This document shows positions 55,452-64,000 of a stretch of 64,000 bases of DNA, piece by piece (positions within the stretch are counted from its first letter, which is position 1; each line of letters begins with the position of its first letter). The notes beneath the pieces were generated by a model. It was not told where the DNA came from and did no database searches. It was given only the letters and a program-made list of their open reading frames with translations. The translations under genes and the position numbers were made by a program. Source of the DNA: Parasaccharibacter apium. Lineage in GTDB: Bacteria; Pseudomonadota; Alphaproteobacteria; Acetobacterales; Acetobacteraceae. The stretch lies in NCBI RefSeq assembly GCF_002592045.1, contig NZ_MEJG01000003.1, forward strand, positions 329,649-393,648, written 5' to 3'.

Positions 55452-57788
55452 ATGTTGTCTACCACACTTGAACAGACGCTTCAGCGCGCCCTCATCATAG
55501 CCGGACAGAATCACCACGAATTCATCACATTGGAGCATCTCCTCCTCGCCCTTTGTGATGATTATGATGCAGCAGCGATCTTCACAGCCTGTCACACTGA
55601 CCTAAACCATCTGCGTCAGGCTTTGGAGCGTTTTCTCCTAAGCGAGCAACGTACTGTAGTCCGACCGGACCTAGAGGACGCACCACAACCGACGACAGCA
55701 TTTCAACGTGTTATCCAGCGCGCAGCGGTTTATATTCAAAATGCGGGCCAACCTGTTATGACAGGCGGGCACGTCTTGGTAGCCATGTTTGCAGAGAAAG
55801 AAAGCCACGCTATTTTCTTCCTCCAACAGCAAGGCCTTACCCGGCTCGATGCCATCCGCGCAATACAACGCGATGACCTCCCCCCCTCACAACAAGGGGG
55901 CCAGGCCGATAAAAAAGGACGCCAATCGCGCAAAAATAATACAGCCTCCTCAGAAGCACCTACTGAGAGTGAAACCAAAGAAGCCCTACAAACATACTGC
56001 ACCGACCTTAATGAACGCGCCTATCATAACCGCATTGACCCCCTAATTGGCCGGGAAGAAGAGGTAAACCGCGTTATCCAGATTCTGTGCCGTCGTACCA
56101 AAAACAACCCCCTCCTTGTTGGAGAGCCAGGCGTAGGCAAAACAGCCATTGCCGAGGGGTTGGCACAAAGGATCATTCGCGGGCAAGTGCCTGCCATCCT
56201 CGCTGAAGCGCGCCTCTATAGCCTAGACCTTGGGGCCTTACTCGCCGGAACACGCTATCGCGGTGATTTTGAAGAGCGCCTCAAAGCCATCATCAATGAA
56301 TTGGAAGAAAATCCCAATAATCTGCTCTTCATCGATGAAATCCATATGCTTGTTGGGGCGGGCTCTACCACAAATGGCTCTATGGATGCTTCCAACCTCC
56401 TTAAGCCTGCCTTAGCAGCGGGGAAGTTGCATTGCATTGGGTCCACCACTTACCAAGAATATCGCCAACATTTTGAGAAAGACCACGCCCTTACCCGGCG
56501 TTTCCAAAAGATTGATATTGCTGAGCCCTCTCAGGCCGATACGATCCGCATCCTCCGCGGGTTAAAAGACCGTTATGAGGACCATCATGATATCCGCTTT
56601 ACCGATTCTGCCATTCGCAGTGCCGTAACGCTCTCAGCGCGATATATCCATGACCGCAAGCTCCCCGACAAAGCGATTGATGTCCTCGATGAAGCCGGGG
56701 CGGCGTGCCGCTTACTCCCCAATAGCCGCAAACGCCGCACAGTCGGGGTAAAGGATATTGAAACCACAATTGCCCACATCGCCCATATTCCCCCCCGTCA
56801 TCTCTCCACAGATGACCGCACCGCGTTGCGCCATTTACCAGAGGATCTACGCCGCGCTGTTTATGGGCAAGACGCCGCTTTGGAGGCTCTCTCCTCAGCG
56901 GTTATGCTATCTCGTGCAGGGTTGCGCGATTCGGAAAAAACCATCGGGAGTTACCTTTTCTCCGGCCCAACGGGGGTTGGCAAAACAGAAGCCGCACGGC
57001 AATTAGCCAAATCGCTTGATATTAAGCTGATCCGTTTCGACATGTCGGAATATATGGAGGCCCATTCGATCTCCCGGCTTATTGGCACCCCGCCCGGTTA
57101 TGTTGGTTTTGAGCAAGGGGGGTTATTAACCAGCGCCATAGACCAGACCCCTCATGCTGTCTTGCTCCTTGATGAAATTGAAAAGACCCATCCAGACCTC
57201 TTTAATCTCCTCTTACAAGTTATGGACCACGGGAAATTGACCGATAATTCTGGCAAGACGGTCGATTTCCGTAATGTTATCCTCATCATGACCAGCAATG
57301 CAGGAGCAAGCGATCTCTCTAAAGAAGCCATCGGCTTTGCCCGCACCGCCCGCACTGGTGATGATGAAGACGCCATAAAACGGCTTTTCTCACCTGAGTT
57401 CCGCAATCGGTTGGATGCGATCATCCCCTTTGCCCCGCTCACCCCTGCCATTGTCGCCCATGTGGTGGAGAAATTTGTACAACAGCTCAGCACCATGTTG
57501 GCTGCCAAACATGTTACGCTCCACCTCACCTCTGCTGCAAAAGCATGGCTTGCTGAGCATGGCTACGACCGCATCAATGGGGCACGCCCTCTGAGCCGCC
57601 TAATACAGGATAAGATCAAAAAACCACTGGCGGAGGAACTTCTCTTTGGCAAGTTGACCAATGGCGGGAGTGTCAAAATCGGGGCCCGAGAGGGTGAGCT
57701 CACCTTCACCCTCTCCTCTGCTACAATCACGCCCCCACCACGTAAGACCAAAAAGGTCAAAACAACAAAGACCCTTACCCCGGCCTAG
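55452..57788 (+). CDS. clpA: ATP-dependent Clp protease ATPase subunit ClpA
   Basis: This 778-residue unfoldase has an N domain (1-150, two repeats), AAA1 with Walker [14 protein letters not shown] and Walker [12 protein letters not shown], then AAA2 with [15 protein letters not shown] and [15 protein letters not shown], and the C-terminal [21 protein letters not shown]. The end carries a basic tail ([18 protein letters not shown]). AAGGAG lies before the ATG at 55452. It works with ClpS and ClpP. Confidence 0.96.
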   Translation: MLSTTLEQTLQRALIIAGQNHHEFITLEHLLLALCDDYDAAAIFTACHTDLNHLRQALERFLLSEQRTVVRPDLEDAPQPTTAFQRVIQRAAVYIQNAGQPVMTGGHVLVAMFAEKESHAIFFLQQQGLTRLDAIRAIQRDDLPPSQQGGQADKKGRQSRKNNTASSEAPTESETKEALQTYCTDLNERAYHNRIDPLIGREEEVNRVIQILCRRTKNNPLLVGEPGVGKTAIAEGLAQRIIRGQVPAILAEARLYSLDLGALLAGTRYRGDFEERLKAIINELEENPNNLLFIDEIHMLVGAGSTTNGSMDASNLLKPALAAGKLHCIGSTTYQEYRQHFEKDHALTRRFQKIDIAEPSQADTIRILRGLKDRYEDHHDIRFTDSAIRSAVTLSARYIHDRKLPDKAIDVLDEAGAACRLLPNSRKRRTVGVKDIETTIAHIAHIPPRHLSTDDRTALRHLPEDLRRAVYGQDAALEALSSAVMLSRAGLRDSEKTIGSYLFSGPTGVGKTEAARQLAKSLDIKLIRFDMSEYMEAHSISRLIGTPPGYVGFEQGGLLTSAIDQTPHAVLLLDEIEKTHPDLFNLLLQVMDHGKLTDNSGKTVDFRNVILIMTSNAGASDLSKEAIGFARTARTGDDEDAIKRLFSPEFRNRLDAIIPFAPLTPAIVAHVVEKFVQQLSTMLAAKHVTLHLTSAAKAWLAEHGYDRINGARPLSRLIQDKIKKPLAEELLFGKLTNGGSVKIGAREGELTFTLSSATITPPPRKTKKVKTTKTLTPA

Positions 57789-57818
57789 GCATCCCAAACC
57801 TGCCGGGGTATTAGCGTC

Positions 57819-58319
57819 TTATTGGTAACGCTGGCCATTTACACTCACAAAGCCAGGCCATGGCCATTGGCGGCTTGTCCCATGATGTGTCCAATCCACA
57901 CCTTGGCGGTTTGGTCCATCATAATAATACCGTCCTTGGACCTCGACCTGATCTCCAACCTTAACCCAAGGCCATGCTGGGGCGCGCATTTCATCAAGAT
58001 TTGAGACAATGCGGATAGGTGTTGTTCCTCCCGCTACAGACATCAGAAAATAACCATGCCGGCCGCTCCGGCTTTGTTGAGCACGGTACACATGCACAAC
58101 CATCCCGCAAATATGCTCTGGCAGGTCTAAATGCTGCCCATAAGGCACATGCCGATGAGCAAATTGTTGCGCATAATGGGCCTGATCTTGCACAAAACGC
58201 GTATTATCGCATTGCGCTGGCATAGAAGACTCCGCCAGGGCCGGAACAGACCCCCCCATTATGCTCACTACAAATCCTAATAATCCTGCCTTTACTAAGC
58301 GCGAACATGAAAAACGCAT
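57819..58319 (-). CDS. DUF3465 family secreted protein
   Basis: This 166-residue protein has a signal peptide MRFSCSRLVKAGLLGFVVS then PALA cleavage. The mature region matches the DUF3465 pattern: a G-V-V then hydrophobic strand (GMVVHVYRAQQ), MSVAGGTTPIRIVSNLDEMRAPAWPWVKVGDQVEVQGRYY, then VDWTHHGTSRQWPWPGFVSV ending NGQRYQ. The fold is OB-like; function is unknown. The ATG at 58319 gives a clean signal peptide. Confidence 0.85.
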   Translation of the reverse strand: MRFSCSRLVKAGLLGFVVSIMGGSVPALAESSMPAQCDNTRFVQDQAHYAQQFAHRHVPYGQHLDLPEHICGMVVHVYRAQQSRSGRHGYFLMSVAGGTTPIRIVSNLDEMRAPAWPWVKVGDQVEVQGRYYYDGPNRQGVDWTHHGTSRQWPWPGFVSVNGQRYQ

Positions 58320-58471
58320 AATCTCTCCTTTCCGTTCCCCCTTCCCCCATGAGCAAGGCAAGAGTATCGTGGGTAAGCCTCGTCATTACTGGACTGGAAA
58401 CATCCCAGCAAGACAAGCAGTGGGACATAACAGATAGGAACCTCCCCCCTGCTCATAGGAAGGAAAGAACC

Positions 58472-59491
58472 ATGCCCTTACGCCACTTAAAAACACTTCG
58501 TGATCGGTTACAAACACCCCGCACCAACGCGACAAGTACCCCTGTTACCTTCACAGATGCTCATCCTCATTTTGAGGTCATCGCACTGGGGGTCCGCAGT
58601 GGCGTTGCTGATGGAAATCTATCCTCCTATCTCATCCGCCCCCTCGGTACCAATGAGGCTGTCCTCTGCGATGCTGGGACATTAGGCCACGGCCTTAAAC
58701 GCGCAGAGGCAGTAGGAGCCCTCAATGACATCCCCATTATGCCCAACTCCACCCTCAGCCGGGCTGGGCATGTCCTCAAACAAACTATACGGGCTTATTT
58801 GATCAGCCATGCCCATCTCGACCATGTCGCAGGGCTCGTCCTAACCTCACCAGAGGATACACCAAAGCCCCTTTATGCGCTCTCCCAAACTAACGCTATT
58901 TTAGCTGAGAACCTCTTCAATAACCGTGTTTGGGGTGCCATGGGTGATAAAGGGCCAAAGCCGCGTATTGGGAAATACACCTACCATAATATGGAGCCAG
59001 GTCAGTCACACACACTACAAGATACGACCATGAATATCACAGCATGGCCCCTCAGCCATGCGAGTACGACCTCCACGGCCTTTCTAATTCAACAAAAAGG
59101 TAGTGCCATCCTCTATTTCGGAGATACACAGGCAGACCAGCCAGACGGCCCACAACATCTTCATAATTTGTGGGAAGCTGTTGCCCCTCTGGTACAAAAT
59201 AACACGCTCAATACGATCATTATTGGCGTAACATATCCCGACACCCACCCAGATGATGCACTTTGTGGCCAGCTGCGCCCTAAAGACCTCCTTGCGAGCC
59301 TACGCGAGCTTGGCCATATATGCGGGGGACGTCATCACATCCGTGGGTTACGCGTCATTATTTCCCATGTCAAAGAAACGTTCCATGACGGAGAATGCCC
59401 CACACGCCAGATCTATCGTGACCTCCAGGATGGTAATGATATAGGCGTCCACTTTCTTATGGCTGAACAAAGCGCACGCTACCTTGTCTAA
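58472..59491 (+). CDS. cpdP: Class II 3',5'-cyclic nucleotide phosphodiesterase
   Basis: This 339-residue metallo-beta-lactamase-fold enzyme of the PDEII type (CpdP/PDE1) hydrolyses cAMP or cGMP. It shows GNLSSYLIRPLG, CDAGTLGHGLKRAE, the metal motif ISHAHLDHVAGLVLTSPED, PLSHASTTSTAFLI, and FGDTQAD. Its ATG at 58472 follows AAGGAAAG; the earlier ATG at 58349 overlaps the divergent DUF3465 leader. The next gene starts inside its last codons. Confidence 0.93.
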   Translation: MPLRHLKTLRDRLQTPRTNATSTPVTFTDAHPHFEVIALGVRSGVADGNLSSYLIRPLGTNEAVLCDAGTLGHGLKRAEAVGALNDIPIMPNSTLSRAGHVLKQTIRAYLISHAHLDHVAGLVLTSPEDTPKPLYALSQTNAILAENLFNNRVWGAMGDKGPKPRIGKYTYHNMEPGQSHTLQDTTMNITAWPLSHASTTSTAFLIQQKGSAILYFGDTQADQPDGPQHLHNLWEAVAPLVQNNTLNTIIIGVTYPDTHPDDALCGQLRPKDLLASLRELGHICGGRHHIRGLRVIISHVKETFHDGECPTRQIYRDLQDGNDIGVHFLMAEQSARYLV

Positions 59492-60422
59492 AGGTCATTC
59501 TCACAACCACACGTTAAAAAGACGGGCCTTCCTTGCCGGTATCGGCATGGGGGGGCTCGGCCTTTATCGTCCCACTTATGCTAGAAGACACCCTTTAGCC
59601 CCCCATCCCCATCACAAGGTTGCCCCCACACACCATAAATTACCCTCCGATGCTCCCCCTCTTGAGGCATTATCTGATTCCACACGCCAGCAGCTCAGCC
59701 AATTAATTGCCATAGCCCCTCATCGCTCCCGCCAAGAGCGCATCGTCCTTATGTCCCAATTTATGAAAGGGACGCCCTATCTCGCCCAGCCACTTATTGG
59801 CTCCGCCACAACGCAAGAGGAACTCATCCTCTCATGGCGAGGGGTAAATTGCATGACCTTTGTAGAAATCATTCTTGCCGCTAGTCGTAGCCTCACCGTA
59901 GAGCAATTCATCCACGCCCTCATCGCCACACGCTACCGCCATTACCATGTCGCTTTTACCGAACGCCGGCACTTCTTTAGCGACTGGCTACATGGCACAC
60001 CCGTGCTATGCCGCGATCTTGGTCCCCATTTCCCCTATGCGCAACGCATCCTCAAAACACTTAATCTTAAAATCCCATCATCATCCTTACCATCCCCCAG
60101 CACGACACCATCAATGGATCGCTATTTACCCGGGATTCCCTTAAAAAAACGACTCATCACTTACCTGCCCACAGGCCCATTATTAGAGGACTTACGGCAT
60201 AATAATGTAAAGGGACGCATAAAAAATGGCGATGTTATCGGTATTTACAGCCCCTTACCGGGCTTAGACGTCTTTCATATCGGGTTAGCCATTTGGCACG
60301 GGCATGAACTTCTCTTCCGCAATGCTTCATCATTGCCAGAACATCGTTATGTCGTAGATACACCGCTTACAACCTACCTCAAGGAAAGACGCGGCATACT
60401 CATCTACCGCCCTATCCTCTAA
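59484..60422 (+). CDS. DUF1460 (NlpC/P60-like amidase) protein with Tat-like signal
   Basis: This is a 312-residue protein. The start TTG overlaps cpdP by 8 bases. A twin-arginine-like signal TLKRRAFLAGIGMGGLGLY points to export. The core is the DUF1460 cysteine-peptidase fold with WRGVNCMTFVEIILAASRSL carrying the catalytic cysteine, then a His in the second half (GLDVFHIGLAIWHGHELLFR). Members are N-acetylmuramoyl-L-alanine amidase-like cell-wall enzymes. It is the last intact gene before cas9. Confidence 0.85.
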   Translation: MSKGHSHNHTLKRRAFLAGIGMGGLGLYRPTYARRHPLAPHPHHKVAPTHHKLPSDAPPLEALSDSTRQQLSQLIAIAPHRSRQERIVLMSQFMKGTPYLAQPLIGSATTQEELILSWRGVNCMTFVEIILAASRSLTVEQFIHALIATRYRHYHVAFTERRHFFSDWLHGTPVLCRDLGPHFPYAQRILKTLNLKIPSSSLPSPSTTPSMDRYLPGIPLKKRLITYLPTGPLLEDLRHNNVKGRIKNGDVIGIYSPLPGLDVFHIGLAIWHGHELLFRNASSLPEHRYVVDTPLTTYLKERRGILIYRPIL

Positions 60423-60462
60423 ACAAAAATATTAAATTTTTATTACACCCAAATGAAAGGGG

Positions 60463-60555
60463 AATCCCTCTCCCTTTATGAATAGGGAGAGGTAATCCTT
60501 CACATGGAAAACCATGTTACCGTGGCTTCCCGACCGATTTGCTTACATAGCTTCT
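60463..60555 (-). ncRNA. Candidate tracrRNA, divergent from cas9
   Basis: On the minus strand a TATAAT at 60566-60561 precedes a sequence with the type II-C tracrRNA layout. The order is an anti-repeat (core GCAAATCGGTCGGGAAGCC, 60542-60524), then a tight hairpin ACATGG-TTTT-CCATGT (60517-60502), then a perfect 9-bp hairpin CCTCTCCCT/AGGGAGAGG (60492-60467). The anti-repeat recurs inverted after cas9. No CRISPR array is in the window to test the pairing, and the 3' end is a guess. Confidence 0.65.
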
Positions 60556-60568
60556 AAAGAATTATACT
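60539..60568 (+). promoter_or_regulatory. Overlapping promoters of cas9 and tracrRNA
   Basis: For cas9, TTGCTT at 60539-60544 and TATACT at 60563-60568 are 18 bases apart. For the minus-strand tracrRNA, TATAAT at 60566-60561 shares four bases of the same site, so the two -10 boxes overlap face to face and the cas9 -35 lies inside the anti-repeat. No strong minus-strand -35 is seen (TTGCAC at spacing 19 is the best). Confidence 0.5.
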
Positions 60569-60602
60569 GAAATATGTCAATAGATGTGCAAATAAACATC
60601 GC

Positions 60603-63600
60603 ATGACATGTATCAAAGAATCGCATATATTTGGCCTTGACATTGGCATTGGCTCCTGTGGATGGGCTGTCATCAATCAAACAGAAGGGGCCCAACAAAT
60701 CGAAGCACTGGGCAGCTGGTGCTTTAACGTCCCCGAAACCGATAAAGACCGCACCCCTACCAACCACATTAGGCGGAATAATCGTCTGCTCCGCCGCGTC
60801 GTCAGGCGACGTCGCCATCGTATGGCAAAAATTCGCCATCTATTTGCAATGTATCACCTGCTCGACCATCCCCATCCTGAGGCTTTCCGTCAAATAGGGG
60901 CCGACCCATGGGAAATGCGGGCCCAAGGGCTTGACCGCCTTCTCACACCCCAGGAATTCGCTACCGCATTAGGCCACATTGCAAAACGGCGGGGCTTCAA
61001 ATCCTCTGCCAAACGGGTGCCCAAAACAACATCAACTCATGATCATAAAATGCTCTCAGCTCTTACAGCTACCGAGGAGCGAGCATCCCAATATCGCACA
61101 ATTGGAGAGATGTTTGCGCGGGACCCCGCCTATAGCCAAAGGCGCCGTAACCGGGAAGGCCAATTTGACCGGACTATGAGCCGCAAGGCCTTACAACAAG
61201 AAACAAGAATCCTCTTCAACACACAACGCCGCCTTGGCAGCCCCGTGGCTACCCCCACGATTGAGCGTGCTTTTACTGCCATTGCTTTCCATCAACGGCC
61301 CATGCAAGATAGCGGTAGTTTCGTAGAATTTTGTCCTTTTGAACCGGGGGAAAACGCTCATCCCGCTTTTCTCCCTCATTTGAGCAATTTCGCCTTCTCT
61401 GCCGCTTAGTAAATTTACGCATTACAGATGGAATAGACGAATATCCTCTCACCCCAGATGAATTACAGCAGATTTATCTAACAGCCAGTAAGACACGGAA
61501 ACTAACAGGCGACAAACTGCGCCATCTCCTCCAGTTACATGACCACCACCGCTTTACCACTATCCCATTGGGGCAGGAAAAACGAGACATCACAAGCCGC
61601 ACAGGGGAGAGTTTTCCGGGCACAGCCACGTTTCGATCTGTCTTAGGAGATACATTATGGTGGCAACTCCACCCACATCCTGAGCTGCTTGATCAAACCG
61701 CTTGGATTATTAGTTTCCACGAACTAACAGACACAATCGCTAAGAAACTCGCAAAGCTTGGCCTCCCCTCGCAGGCTTATAGCCTTATTCTACAAGCTCT
61801 TGCTGCCAATAAATTCGCCAAATTTAAAGGGGCATCCTCTCTTTCAGATAAAGCCGCCCGGAAACTGATTCCTTATCTTCAGCAGGGACTCACTTACGAT
61901 AAAGCATGCGAAGCTGTCGGTTATAATCACGCTGCATCTAAATTCCACGGCCGTGAAATTGTAAACACAAAAGCCAAATTTAAAGCCCTTATGGATGACC
62001 TCCGCCAGGACATCACAAACCCTATTGCGAAAAAAGCCATTAGTGAGGGGATGAAACAACTCTGGGCTATGCGCAACCGCTGGGGGCTCCCTGGGTGTAT
62101 TTGCATTGAACTTGCCCGGGATGTCGGCAATAGCCTAGAAAAACGCCGCCTGATTGAACGCAACATTGAAGCAAGGACAAAACAACGCGAAAAAGAACGC
62201 ACAGAAGCTCGTGCCTTATTATCCCTTGAGGATGTCTCAGACGATATATTGCTCCGCTATCGCTTATGGAAGGAACAAGACGGCCGGTGCTGCTATACTA
62301 ATGAGCCAATTGCGCCTTACCTACTCCTTGATGAGAGCAATATGATCCAAATTGATCATATTCTTCCTTGGTCACGCTTTGGCGATAGCAGTTATAATAA
62401 TAGGGCTCTTTGCTTCACAAAAGCGAACCAAGATAAGAAAAATCGAACACCTTATGAGTGGATATACACGACAAAGGGACCAGCCGCGTGGGAGCAATTT
62501 TCCACTATTGTGGAGGGACGCAAGAATACAAAAGGCATTAAAAAACGTAACTTCTTGCTCAAGGGCAATCACGAAACTGAAAAGCGTTTCCGCCGGCGTA
62601 ATCTTAACGACACACGCTACGCAGCACGCCTCATTGCAGAGGCGGCTCATATTTTCTACCCGGTTGGACAAAGGGCCGAAAAAGGAGGCACGCGGCGCGT
62701 CTTTACCCGCCCCGGGGCACTTACCGCGGCCTTACGCAATGCTTGGGATATTGAGTCCCTCAAAAAAATTGATGGGCGCCGTATCCCAGACAGCCGCCAT
62801 CATGCGCTAGATGCTACCGTCGTTGCCGCTGTGAGCGAGCGCGAACTCCAGAAACTGACAAAATCTTTTCAATATAATGAACAAATTGGACGTCCCCGTC
62901 TCCTACGCAACATTCCCCCACCATGGATAGGTTTCCAAGATGAATTACGCAAAAAATATGCGGCATTATTAGTCGCTCGCCCTGAGCGCCGTCGCGCACG
63001 CGGCGAAGGGCACGGCGCTACCATCCGTCAAATACGTATAGAGGAAACACGCCCTGTCATTTATGAGCGTAAAGCCATCGACTCTCTAAAAATAACAGAC
63101 CTTACTAAAATTAAAGACCCTGAGCGTAACAGCGAGCTTATCCACGCCTTATATCGTTGGATCAAAGCGGGTAAACCCACCAACAACCCCCCGCGCACTC
63201 CCTGCACCGTAGCGCATGAAGGCCATCTCGTACGTAAAGTACGGCTCATGACCAATAGAAGGCCTGCCGTCCCCGTCCGAGGAGGGATGGCAGATCGGGG
63301 CGATATGGTACGCGTGGATGTTTTTACAATGCACGGCAAAAGCGGCAAAAAGGAATGGTTTATGGTGCCTATTTATCGCCACCATGTCATGAATCCAGCC
63401 AGATGGCCTTCTCCTCCTAATAGAGCTATCCTAGCCAATAAACCGGAAGAACAATGGCCCATCATGGACGAGAGAGCGCAATTTCATTTTAGTCTTTACC
63501 CTCGTAGTTACATTCGTCTCATCAAAAACGGAACCATCATGGAAGGCTATTTTGCGGGGAGTAATCGCGCTACCGCTTCCATAGCCTTGGCTGACCCCAA

Positions 63601-63760
63601 TAATACGGCCCAATTACACAAGGGGATCGGCATAAAAACACTAGACCTGTTTCAAAAATTTTCTATCAATCGCTTCGGGGAATTGTCGCTCATCAGACAG
63701 GAAACCCGAACGTGGCACGGGTTAATATGTCCCTCCCCACCCCACACTCATTATGATTAA
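60603..63760 (+). pseudogene. cas9: cas9 (type II-C size), interrupted by a one-base frameshift
   Basis: An RNA-guided endonuclease of about 1,052 residues if repaired. RuvC-I FGLDIGIGSCGWAVI (Asp13), the Arg-rich bridge helix (NNRLLRRVVRRRRHRMAKIR), RuvC-II GCICIELARD (Glu codon at 62108), HNH QIDHILPWSRFGDSSYNN (His codon at 62357) and RuvC-III DSRHHALDATV (Asp codon at 62810) are all intact. The first frame stops at 61409. Shifting frame at the A run 61351-61354 turns FEPGEN into FEPGEK-R and continues FSPSFEQFRLL, the expected Cas9 sequence. One missing A explains the break. No other lesion was seen, so it may be a recent mutation or a sequencing error. No Shine-Dalgarno is clear at the ATG at 60603. 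Confidence 0.9.
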
Positions 63761-64000
63761 AATCGACACTCACCGCATCATATTAAAAACACAGTCCCGT
63801 ACAATAAAACGATACAGCCCGTAACGCCTTTCCTTTTAAAATCAACATACAATATCCCACGTTAGAGCACGTATATTCCCAAAATAGAATCATATAGCAA
63901 AGCAACCCCTAGCAAATCGGCAGGGAAGCCACGGCTGACAGAGCCATCACCATTCAGGGACGTTAACTTTATCATAATAAATTTTATGAAGAAACAGGAC
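63761..64000. other. Region after cas9
   Basis: These 240 AT-rich bases hold one repeat-like element and no recognised gene. An ATG at 63986 (MKKQD) runs off the window and could begin cas1 or another gene; too little is visible to tell. No repeat-spacer series is present. Confidence 0.5.
63912..63934 (+). repeat. Inverted second copy of the tracrRNA anti-repeat core
   Basis: This stretch begins GCAAATCGGCAGGGAAGCC and equals the reverse complement of 60520-60542 at 21 of 23 positions. Plus-strand TTAGAG (63862) and TAGAAT (63885), 17 bases apart, could promote it. Read on the minus strand it looks like the first part of a CRISPR repeat. It is either a solitary repeat or a second tracrRNA-like unit. 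Confidence 0.7.

Noticed and set aside
60421..60445. AT-rich stretch after the DUF1460 gene as a terminator
   Set aside because: The possible stem is made only of A-T pairs and has no GC-rich core, so it is too weak to call.
63761..64000. CRISPR array after cas9
   Set aside because: Only one repeat-like element is visible. The sequence one spacer away on either side does not resemble it, so no array can be claimed here.

Overview
The window looks like a contiguous piece of chromosome from an acetic acid bacterium (Alphaproteobacteria, Acetobacteraceae). I base this on gene order and protein character: dusB-ntr-hfq-hflX, aroA-cmk-rpsA, dnaX-ybaB-recR, chvI-chvG-rapZ, an ArsR-methyltransferase regulator next to metF, and a FYDLN-type acidic protein. 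Several normally larger alphaproteobacterial clusters are eroded here (no ntrB, a shrunken ntrC, no hprK or PTS genes beside chvG). That suggests a reduced-genome, sugar-niche lineage such as the bee-associated Bombella/Saccharibacter group. The genus is an inference; no search was possible.

Layout. 1-3.3 kb: end of an unrecognised protein, tRNA-His, a SulP anion transporter. 3.4-10.5 kb: minus-strand operon dusB, degenerate ntrC-like, ntrY, ntrX, hfq, hflX. 10.6-16.7 kb: a small unknown gene, pyrD, a glycan-type glycosyltransferase, and two tandem sugar-porter MFS genes. 16.8-20.9 kb: chvI, chvG, rapZ and a Zur-like regulator on the minus strand. 21.2-25.7 kb: grpE, a family 9 glycosyltransferase, thrS, and infC with what looks like a non-AUG start. 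25.7-30.2 kb: methionine and folate block, with metF and its ArsR-methyltransferase regulator facing metE across a perfect palindrome. 30.3-34.1 kb: MliC-like lysozyme inhibitor, a membrane protein, an M16 protease. 34.2-41.7 kb: three minus-strand glycosyltransferases, two of them giant multi-domain fusions, probably for a surface glycan. 41.8-50.9 kb: aroA-cmk-rpsA, the FYDLN protein, a UbiC-like protein, a short-chain dehydrogenase, recR, ybaB, dnaX, and the SRP RNA. 50.9-60.4 kb: ggt, map, a penicillin-binding carboxypeptidase, clpS-clpA, a DUF3465 protein, a class II cyclic nucleotide phosphodiesterase and a DUF1460 protein.

60.4-64.0 kb holds a type II CRISPR effector region: a Cas9 of about 1,050 residues (type II-C size) broken by a single-base deletion in an A run. 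A probable tracrRNA gene is transcribed divergently from the same promoter patch, and a second, inverted copy of the tracrRNA anti-repeat lies just after cas9. No CRISPR array and no cas1/cas2 are visible before the window ends.

Most of the window is ordinary core genome. The items most worth a second look are the cas9/tracrRNA region, the eroded NtrC, the metE/regulator intergenic palindrome, the metal-ligand-rich insertion in MetE, the FD-x-x-Y repeat module on a giant glycosyltransferase, the infC start codon, and a short-chain dehydrogenase that lacks its catalytic lysine.
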